Shown here one piece after another: positions 58,015-64,000 of a stretch of 64,000 nucleotides of DNA. The stretch covers positions 1,550,001 to 1,614,000 of the forward strand of contig NZ_JACHNH010000001.1 in assembly GCF_014205335.1 (NCBI RefSeq). The letters run 5' to 3'. This DNA comes from Amorphoplanes digitatis (GTDB taxonomy: Bacteria > Actinomycetota > Actinomycetes > Mycobacteriales > Micromonosporaceae). Both the position numbers and the translations under genes were made by a program. Each line of letters opens with the position of its first letter. The stretch's first letter is position 1. The notes below the pieces were generated by a model. It was not told the DNA's origin. It made no database searches and saw nothing but the letters and a program-made list of their open reading frames with translations.

Positions 58015-58315
58015 ACGGCAGGCGGGCGCCGCGCGGCATCAGGAAGGCGTGCGCCCGGCGGATCCGCAGCGCGTCGCAATCCCCGTCGGTGATCACCAGG
58101 ATCGGCCCGGCCGGCGGGAAGTCGTCCGCGTCCTCGGCGGCGAGCTGGGTGCCGACCAGCGTGACGCAGTCCAGCCCCAGCGACGCGGCGAAGTCGCGCA
58201 CCAGCGAGCTCTTGCCGATCCCCGGCGCTCCCCACACGAAGACCGGCCGCGCGACCGCTACGTGAAGCAGCAGGCCGGGCAGGTGGGCGGGGGTCACCGT
58301 GACGGCGGAATGCAC
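57980..58315 (-). pseudogene. Apparent AAA ATPase/VWA-protein deletion fusion remnant
   Basis: 111 aa, GTG start. Residues 1-~62 look like the start of a MoxR/AAA-type ATPase, including Walker A (GAPGIGKSS). The rest (PAGPILVITDGDCDALRIRR, then HAFLMPRGARLPF) reads like the end of a VWA-domain or putative metallopeptidase partner protein. The ATPase core (Walker B, sensor motifs) is absent. AAA and VWA genes usually sit together, so an in-frame deletion may have joined them. This reading is inference; a genuine short protein is possible. Confidence 0.5.
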
Positions 58316-58443
58316 GCCGGCGATTGTCCGCCGCTCAGGCGGCCGATCGCACCCGATTAACGATCAGTGCAGGGCTTGTACCGCGGAATCGCGGCGTGCG
58401 AATTCGCTGGTCGGCCGCTGCGGCGGCGGTCACACTCGCGGGT

Positions 58444-59328
58444 ATGCACGATCCGGTCGACGGCCCGCCGTTCCGCTGGGAGCTGGTCGGCCCGGACGAG
58501 CTCGGCACGATGCTCGACGGCACCGGCGAGCCCAGCCTGTGGTTCATGCCGGACCTGGTGCGGTGCGCCGGCAGGGTCCTGGCGCGCAGCGGCGACGGCG
58601 ACCTGTTCTTCGTCGGCCGGTCCCTGGACTCGATGTTCGATCTCCTCAGCGGCGCGCTGGCGGACCTGCCCGCGCCGAACCGGGTCGCCCGTGCGCCGTT
58701 CTCGTTCCAGCGCCGGGTCGTGCCGGTGCGCCGCTCGAAGTGGCGGCGGGCACCGCTGTCGGCCGAGGAGCGGGCGGCCGCACGCCGCCTGCTGGGCGGC
58801 CTCGGCATCACGCCGCACGCCCTCGCCCGGCGCGCCCGCCCGGCCGTCTTCGTCGACGTGGTGGACGCGGGCGGGACCTTCACCGAGCTGTTCACGCTGC
58901 TGGACGAGTGGATCGTCGAGTCCCGTGAGCCGTGGGAGGTGATCAGGAAGAAGCTGCGCTTCGTGGGCGTCACGGTGCGCCGGCCCTCGAGCCCCAAGAC
59001 GTGGCGGTGGCAGCAGCACGAGCCTTGGACCCGGCGGCTGCCCGCGCGCGCGGTCCTGAACGTGTCCCTCGATCCCTGGGTGTGGTCCTACTTCGGCAAC
59101 CACCAGACGAAGCTCACCAGATCGTTCCGGCCGGGCGACTGGCTCGCCGCCGCGGAGGGCCCGCGCCGCGACGAGCAGACCCGGCAGGCGCTGGCCGAGG
59201 CGGTCGCCGTGGTCGCCTACGGGCGTAGCGGCGACGGCCGCCGCGCCCTCGCCCGGGCCGTCCACGGTGAGCCCGCCCTGGCGCAGCCGTGGCTGCGATC
59301 CCTGGTCAGTCAGCTCAACAAGCTTTAG
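58444..59328 (+). CDS. Hypothetical protein
   Basis: 294 aa from ATG 58444. I do not recognise the family. It is soluble, basic, with segments such as FFVGRSLDSMFDLLSGALAD near residue 55, and EWIVESREPWEVIRKKLRFV near 155. Trp-rich patch (PKTWRWQQHEPWTRRL). No signal peptide or membrane helix. Its stop overlaps the convergent xdhC gene by 4 nt (TTAG). Confidence 0.7.
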   Translation: MHDPVDGPPFRWELVGPDELGTMLDGTGEPSLWFMPDLVRCAGRVLARSGDGDLFFVGRSLDSMFDLLSGALADLPAPNRVARAPFSFQRRVVPVRRSKWRRAPLSAEERAAARRLLGGLGITPHALARRARPAVFVDVVDAGGTFTELFTLLDEWIVESREPWEVIRKKLRFVGVTVRRPSSPKTWRWQQHEPWTRRLPARAVLNVSLDPWVWSYFGNHQTKLTRSFRPGDWLAAAEGPRRDEQTRQALAEAVAVVAYGRSGDGRRALARAVHGEPALAQPWLRSLVSQLNKL

Positions 59329-60425
59329 GTGTGTATCGGGCCGGAGGTGCCGGACAGGCGGCGGCCGGTGCCGCTCCAGCGGGCCGCGACGATCTCCGCG
59401 GCGATGCTGACCGCGGTCTCCTCGGGTGTGCGCGCGCCGAGGTCGAGGCCGATCGGCGAGGACAGGCGGGCGATCTGGCCGGCGGTCAGGCCGGTCTCCC
59501 GCAGCCGCTTGAGCCGGTCGTCGTGGGTGCGCCGGGAACCCATCGCGCCCACGTACGCCAGCGGCAGCGGCAGGGCGACCTCCAGCACCGGTACGTCGAA
59601 CTTCGGATCGTGGGTCAGCACGCACACCACCGTCCGGCCGTCGAGGCGCCCGGCGCCGGACTCGGCGGCGAGGTAGCGGTGCGGCCAGTCCACGACGACC
59701 TCGTCCGCCTCCGGGAATCGGCGGGCGGTGGCGAAGACCGGCCGGGCGTCGCAGACGGTCACGCGGTAGCCGAGGAACGAGCCGACCCGGGCGACCGCGG
59801 CGGCGTGGTCGGTGGCGCCGAAGACGAGCATCCGTGCCGCCGGCGCGAACGACGTGACGAGCACGCTCAGCCCGGCACCGCGCCGCTGGCCGTCCGGGCC
59901 GTAGTGCAGCAGCCCGGTGCGGCCGGCGGCGAGCAGCCCCCGGCCGTCGTCGGTCGCGGCGTCGTCGATCCGGTCGCCGCCGAGCGAACCGTGCCGGCTG
60001 TCGGGCGTGACGACCAGGTGCCGGCCGACCCGCTCCGGCGGGCCGTCCACACAGGTCAGCACGGCCACCGGGCGGCCGGCGGTGACCTCGGCGGCGAGCA
60101 GCGGCAGCTCGGCGAAGCCCGCCCGCTCGACGAACAGCTCGATCGTGCCGCCGCAGGGCAGGCCGACCTCGAACGCGTCGTCGTCGGTGATGCCGAACCG
60201 GGTCGTCTGCGGTACCCCCGAGGCGGCGACCTCGCGGCACAGCTCGTAGACCGCGCCCTCGACGCAGCCGCCGGAGACGCTGCCGGTCGCCGTGCCGTCG
60301 GCGCCGACGAGCATGGCCGCGCCCGGCTGGCGGGGCGCGCTGGACCAGGTCGCCGTCACCGTGGCGAGGCCGGCGGCCTCGCCCGCGCGCCAGGCGCGCA
60401 GCAGCTCGTCGAGGACGTCACGCAT
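59325..60425 (-). CDS. XdhC/CoxI-family molybdo-enzyme maturation factor
   Basis: 366 aa from the ATG at 60425. N-terminal XdhC/CoxI domain (SSAPRQPGAAMLVGADG, GSVSGGCVEGAVYE, GLPCGGTIELFV) and C-terminal Rossmann domain (VFGATDHAAAVARVGSFLGY, YVGAMGSRRTHDDRL). Binds molybdenum cofactor and helps insert it, with sulfuration, into xanthine dehydrogenase-type enzymes. Overlaps the nucleotidyltransferase gene by 8 nt. The enzyme itself is not in the window. Confidence 0.9.
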   Translation of the reverse strand: MRDVLDELLRAWRAGEAAGLATVTATWSSAPRQPGAAMLVGADGTATGSVSGGCVEGAVYELCREVAASGVPQTTRFGITDDDAFEVGLPCGGTIELFVERAGFAELPLLAAEVTAGRPVAVLTCVDGPPERVGRHLVVTPDSRHGSLGGDRIDDAATDDGRGLLAAGRTGLLHYGPDGQRRGAGLSVLVTSFAPAARMLVFGATDHAAAVARVGSFLGYRVTVCDARPVFATARRFPEADEVVVDWPHRYLAAESGAGRLDGRTVVCVLTHDPKFDVPVLEVALPLPLAYVGAMGSRRTHDDRLKRLRETGLTAGQIARLSSPIGLDLGARTPEETAVSIAAEIVAARWSGTGRRLSGTSGPIHT

Positions 60426-60987
60426 GGCTCGCCGCCGACGGCACGTCGAGGTCGGCGTCGTCGGCGAGGTGGCCGACGGGCACGACCCGCACCCGCGCCG
60501 CGTGCCGGCGCAGGTAGTCGCGGGCGCCGTGGTCGCCGGTCGCGCTGGCGGCGACGCCGGCCCAGTGGTCGCGCCCGAGCACCACCGGATGCGAGCGGCG
60601 CCCGTCGTACCCACCCATGATCAGCGAGTCCGGCCCGGCGCCGGCGGTCACCGCGCGTACCGCATCGGGGGCGACGCCGGGCATGTCGACAAGCAGGACC
60701 ACCGCCGCGCGGGCCGCCGTGGCGGCCAGCGCCGCCAGGCCCGCGCGCAGCGACGAGGCCATCCCGGTCGCCCAGTCCGGATTCGCGACGTAGGTCAATT
60801 CTGGCGCGGCCGCGCGGACCCGCGCCGCCTGCGCGCCGACGACGACGAAGGCCGGCGTGACCCCGGCATCGCTCAGAACCGCGGCCGTGTGGCGCACGAG
60901 CAGCACGCCGCGGTGCGCCACCAGCGCTTTCGGCATGCCGTACCGCCGACCGGCGCCGGCCGCCAGCACCAGACCGGCGATCTCCAT
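60418..60987 (-). CDS. Molybdenum-cofactor nucleotidyltransferase, MocA/MobA-like
   Basis: 189 aa from the ATG at 60987. GT-A fold signature LVLAAGAGRRYGMPKAL, then VANPDWATGMASSLRAGLAA and LLVDMPGVAPDAV. Members transfer CMP (MocA) or GMP (MobA) to molybdopterin. Overlap with the xdhC gene favours the MocA role, making the cytidine form used by xanthine dehydrogenase-like proteins; not proven. Confidence 0.85.
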   Translation of the reverse strand: MEIAGLVLAAGAGRRYGMPKALVAHRGVLLVRHTAAVLSDAGVTPAFVVVGAQAARVRAAAPELTYVANPDWATGMASSLRAGLAALAATAARAAVVLLVDMPGVAPDAVRAVTAGAGPDSLIMGGYDGRRSHPVVLGRDHWAGVAASATGDHGARDYLRRHAARVRVVPVGHLADDADLDVPSAASHA

Positions 60988-61117
60988 GCCGGGAGCGTAC
61001 GTCCGATCCGGAACGTCGGGCACCTCCTACCCAGGGAGGAGGCGGGCTCCGACCGCGGGCCGCCGGACCGGCCCCGGGACGGGCGAAACGCGCTCCCGGC
61101 GCCGCGAGCATCGAGGC

Positions 61118-62074
61118 ATGACAAACGTCCTGCGCTGGCACCGCCCGCTGATGGTCTTCACCGCCGCGATGGCCGTCCTCGCCGTGATCGCCGGGATCGG
61201 CGTCTTCACCGACCCCCGGGTGCTCACCGGCGCCCCGATCTGGCTCAAGCCGTTCAAGTTCGCGGTGTCCTTCGTCGCGTACGGCGCCACCCTCGCCTGG
61301 ATGCTCTCGCTGCTGCCGCGCCGCAGCCGGGTCGCCGAGATCGCGGCCACCGTGATCCTGGCGACGTCGGTCGCCGAGATCGTCGTGATCGTCACCCAGG
61401 TGCTGCGCGGCACGACCAGCCACTACAACAACAGCACGCCGCTGAACTCGGCCCTGTTCCAGGTCATGGGCACCTCGATCCTGATCCTCTTCATGGCGCA
61501 CTTCGTGCTCGGCTTCGTGATTCTCCGCGCGCGGCTCGCCGACCGGGTGTCGGCGCACGCCGTCCGCTGGGGACTCGGGCTCTCGCTGGTCGGCATGCTG
61601 GCTGCGGTCCCGATGGTCATGCCCGGCCAGGCACCGCCCGGCCAGGCGCCGCCCGGGTTCGACGATGTCTCCGGCGCGCACAGCGTCGGCGTGGCCGACG
61701 GCGGCCCCGGCCTGCCGCTGGTCGGCTGGAGCACCACCGGCGGGGACCTGCGGATCGGCCACTTCGTCGGGCTGCACGCGCTGCAGGTTCTGCCGCTGCT
61801 CGCCCTGCTGCTCGGCACCCGGCTCGACCAGCTCACCCGGGTCCGGCTGCTGCTGGTCGGCGGGTGCGCGTACGGGATCCTGGTCGTGCTCCTGACCTGG
61901 CAGGCGCTGCGCGGTCAGCCGCTGCTGCGGCCGGACGCGCTCACCCTCACCGCGTGGGCGGCACTGGCCGTCTCGGTCGCCGCGGCGACCGTCGCGGTGC
62001 TGGCCCGGCGCCGCCGCCCGGACGCCGGGCCCGCGGCTCCGGCGATCCGCGCCGACAAGGTCGGCTCGGCGTGA
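61118..62074 (+). CDS. Multi-pass membrane protein
   Basis: 318 aa from ATG 61118, with about eight hydrophobic helices (LMVFTAAMAVLAVIAGIGVF; FAVSFVAYGATLAWMLSLL). Conserved WLKPFKFAVSF and HALQVLPLLALLLG. Not assigned a function. Overlaps the next gene by 4 nt (GTGA), so they are co-translated. Confidence 0.75.
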   Translation: MTNVLRWHRPLMVFTAAMAVLAVIAGIGVFTDPRVLTGAPIWLKPFKFAVSFVAYGATLAWMLSLLPRRSRVAEIAATVILATSVAEIVVIVTQVLRGTTSHYNNSTPLNSALFQVMGTSILILFMAHFVLGFVILRARLADRVSAHAVRWGLGLSLVGMLAAVPMVMPGQAPPGQAPPGFDDVSGAHSVGVADGGPGLPLVGWSTTGGDLRIGHFVGLHALQVLPLLALLLGTRLDQLTRVRLLLVGGCAYGILVVLLTWQALRGQPLLRPDALTLTAWAALAVSVAAATVAVLARRRRPDAGPAAPAIRADKVGSA

Positions 62075-62499
62075 CCGGGGCGCTGTTCGGGCTCGCGTTC
62101 ACGCTCGCGGCGCCGTTCTGGGCGCTGATGATCCTGCTGCCGGGCTGGTCGTGGACCCGGCGGATCATCGCCTCGCCGCTGATCGTGCTCCCCGGCCTGG
62201 TGATCTACGCCCTGCTGGTGCTCCCGGCGCTCGGCGAGGTGCTCCCGGCCGTCGTGTCGCCGACCCTCGACGGCCTGCGCGACCTGCTCGGCACCGCGGA
62301 CGGCGCGGCGGCGGCCTGGGCGCACATGATCGCGTTCGACCTGTTTGCCGGCCGCTGGTCATGGCTGGACAGCCGGGCCCGCGGCGTCCCGGCACTGATC
62401 ATGTCGCCGGTGCTGCTGCTCACGATCCTGCTCGGCCCGCTGGGCCTGCTGTCCTACCTGCTGATCCGGACGCGCTACCCGGAGACCGGGAGCGCCTAG
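62071..62499 (+). CDS. ABA4-like (DUF4281) membrane protein
   Basis: 142 aa, GTG start. Four membrane helices with HMIAFDLFAGRWSWLDSRAR and GPLGLLSYLLIRTRYP, characteristic of the ABA4-like family, whose plant members act in neoxanthin synthesis. Role in bacteria unknown. Coupled to the upstream membrane protein gene. Confidence 0.82.
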   Translation: MTGALFGLAFTLAAPFWALMILLPGWSWTRRIIASPLIVLPGLVIYALLVLPALGEVLPAVVSPTLDGLRDLLGTADGAAAAWAHMIAFDLFAGRWSWLDSRARGVPALIMSPVLLLTILLGPLGLLSYLLIRTRYPETGSA

Positions 62500-62500
62500 A

Positions 62501-63715
62501 GTGGGCGGCGTGGGGTGGGTAGGGCGGCTCTTCGACGCGCGTGACACGTTCGTCCGGATGCTGCTGCTCGACCTCAGCGGCATCAGCTACCTGCTCTTCG
62601 GCACCCAGGCGGGCCGCGAGCCGACCACGACGCAGTGGGTCCTCGCCGTGATCGCGTTCGTGCTCGCGCTGGTCCTGCACCGCCGGCGCGTGCTCAACCT
62701 GGTCGCGCAGACCGTGCTGCTGGTGCTCGCCTTCCGGCTCATCGACGACACGATGATCAACCAGGTGGGCACCAGCTGGGCGCTCCTCGAACTCGCCATG
62801 TGGGCGCCCCGCCCCCGGATCCTGTGGTCGGGCGCCGGCCTGGTCACGGCGGTCTACCTGGCCTTCACCCTCGGCCGGGGGCCGTCGCCGATCTCCGCGC
62901 CGATTCTCGGCATCTGCGTCGTCGTCGGCGTGCCGGTGCTGCTGGGGCTGGTCGTCCGGACGACCCGCGAGCTGGGCATCCAGGCTCAGGAGCGTGCGCT
63001 GGAGGAGCAGCGCCGGCGCGAGTCGGAGAGCCGGGCGGCACGCGCCGACGAACGCGCCGCGATCGCCCGTGAACTGCACGACGTCGTCGCGCACCACGTG
63101 GCCTCGATGGTGCTGCGGGTCGGCGTCGCCCGGCACGTGCTGCCGGACGCCGACCCCCGCGTCGCCGAGGTCTTCGACGACGTGCACGGCACCGGCACCG
63201 CGGCCCTGGCGGACCTGCGCCGGCTGGTCGCGGTGCTGCGTGATCCTTCGGTACGCACGGACGCGGCGCTCACCGCGATCGAGCCCGGCGCACTGCCGGA
63301 GGCGCTGGCGGCGGCGGTGGAGACGGCACGCCGGGCCGGGCTGACGGTGGACGTCGCGCTCGCACCGGAGGTCGGCACCCTCGACTCCGTACGCGGGCTC
63401 GCGGTGCTCCGGCTGACCCAGGAGGCGCTGACAAACGTGGCGAAACACGCGGGGACGGCGGCCCGGGCCCGGCTGCGCGCGACGGTCGTCGACGGCGACC
63501 TGATCTGGTCGGTGTCGGACGACGGCGGCGGGGTGTCGCCCGGCCTGCCGTCCGGCGGCGGCCATGGCCTGACCGGAATGCGGGAGCGGGTCGAGGTGCT
63601 CGGCGGCCGGCTCACGGCCGGGCCCGTCGCCGGCGGCTGGCGCGTCGAGACCGTCCTGCCGGCGGTCCAGCCGCCGGCGGACACCCCGCCGCTGCCCGCA
63701 CCGGGGCCGGCGTGA
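62501..63715 (+). CDS. Sensor histidine kinase (NarL-type system)
   Basis: 404 aa, GTG start (a second GTG lies three codons later). Several membrane helices in the first ~150 residues, coiled segment, then HisKA_3 with the phosphoacceptor His in ARELHDVVAHHVASM and an HATPase_c domain ending GGGHGLTGMRERVEVLGG. A Pro-rich tail follows. It overlaps the next gene by 4 nt; together they form a two-component pair. Confidence 0.93.
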   Translation: MGGVGWVGRLFDARDTFVRMLLLDLSGISYLLFGTQAGREPTTTQWVLAVIAFVLALVLHRRRVLNLVAQTVLLVLAFRLIDDTMINQVGTSWALLELAMWAPRPRILWSGAGLVTAVYLAFTLGRGPSPISAPILGICVVVGVPVLLGLVVRTTRELGIQAQERALEEQRRRESESRAARADERAAIARELHDVVAHHVASMVLRVGVARHVLPDADPRVAEVFDDVHGTGTAALADLRRLVAVLRDPSVRTDAALTAIEPGALPEALAAAVETARRAGLTVDVALAPEVGTLDSVRGLAVLRLTQEALTNVAKHAGTAARARLRATVVDGDLIWSVSDDGGGVSPGLPSGGGHGLTGMRERVEVLGGRLTAGPVAGGWRVETVLPAVQPPADTPPLPAPGPA

Positions 63716-64000
63716 TCCGGATCCTGCTCGCCGACGACCAGCCGCTGATCCGCGCCGGGCTGCGGATGCTCTGCGACGCCGAGACCGACCTGACCGTCGT
63801 CGGCGAGGCCGGCAACGGCCGCGACGCCGTCGCCCTCGCCGCCCGCCTCGCACCCGACGTCATCGTCATGGACCTGCGGATGCCCGGCGTCGACGGCATC
63901 ACCGCGACCGGCCGCATCCTCGCCGACCGGCCCGGCGCCCGGGTCCTCGTGCTGACCACGTTCGGCGACGACGACCACCTGTACCCGGCGCTGACCGCGG
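63712..64000 (+). CDS. NarL-type response regulator, N-terminal part (cut by window edge)
   Basis: GTG start, first 96 codons present. Receiver domain: LLADDQPLIRAGLRML, phosphoacceptor Asp54 in VMDLRMPGVDG and the Thr in VLTTFGDDD. The DNA-binding half lies beyond the window. Partner of the kinase directly upstream. Confidence 0.93.
   Translation, partial: MIRILLADDQPLIRAGLRMLCDAETDLTVVGEAGNGRDAVALAARLAPDVIVMDLRMPGVDGITATGRILADRPGARVLVLTTFGDDDHLYPALTA

Noticed and set aside
60292..62070. Upstream part of a 735-codon plus-strand frame
   Set aside because: Antisense to xdhC and mocA and out of frame with the membrane protein; only the segment from 62071 is a gene.

Overview
The window is high-GC DNA with GTG starts, long antisense shadow ORFs and tightly packed genes, as expected of an actinobacterium. 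The gene set (lone soluble chemotaxis-receptor domain, MsiK-type sugar ABC transporter without its own ATPase, NarL-type two-component pairs, DUF5999, discoidin-rich secreted hydrolases) suggests a filamentous member such as the Micromonosporaceae/Actinoplanes group. That placement is inference. No rRNA, tRNA, CRISPR array or intact insertion sequence was seen.

Layout. 1-4764 (minus): a three-gene unit of a GCS2/circularly permuted ATP-grasp ligase, an N-acetylglutaminylglutamine-type amidotransferase and the start of a beta-propeller peptidase, probably a variant dipeptide-amide (osmolyte) pathway. 5054-11301 (plus): pyruvate phosphate dikinase, an SDR, a SulP-STAS-carbonic anhydrase fusion and a small unknown protein. 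11301-12616: a scarred, non-coding segment with a decapitated MFS gene between two ~110-bp direct repeats, then a perfect 29-bp hairpin. 12630-25640 (minus): a complete alpha-1,3-glucan locus (LacI regulator, lipoprotein binding protein, two permeases, intracellular GH13 alpha-glucosidase, two secreted GH87 glucanases). 25833-34339: mini-MCP, DUF2269, YchJ, a kynurenine operon (kynA-kynU-amidohydrolase), a Gfo/Idh/MocA oxidoreductase, a methyltransferase, a membrane protein and a histidine kinase/response regulator pair (to 35001). 34998-41652: a carbohydrate cluster (GH130, alpha/alpha-barrel protein, two GT4 glycosyltransferases, divergent GH13).

41639-50637: small membrane protein, frameshifted CocE/NonD hydrolase with divergent TetR, TspO, VOC protein, large AAA-LuxR regulator, DUF5999, ECF-like sigma factor and a secreted PGRP amidase. 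50778-56330: membrane GGDEF-EAL protein, quinone oxidoreductase, a membrane-anchored unknown, and the KDPG aldolase/KDG kinase pair. 56385-64000: D-cysteine desulfhydrase-like PLP enzyme, HAD phosphatase, an apparent AAA/VWA deletion remnant, an unknown protein, MocA- and XdhC-type molybdo-enzyme maturation genes, two membrane proteins (the second ABA4-like), and a second histidine kinase/response regulator pair cut by the window end.

Genes work together most clearly in the glucan locus: secreted GH87 enzymes would cut alpha-1,3-glucan, the lipoprotein and permeases would import oligosaccharides, and the GH13 enzyme would release glucose under LacI control. Many convergent neighbours overlap at their stop codons, so transcripts must often run into each other.
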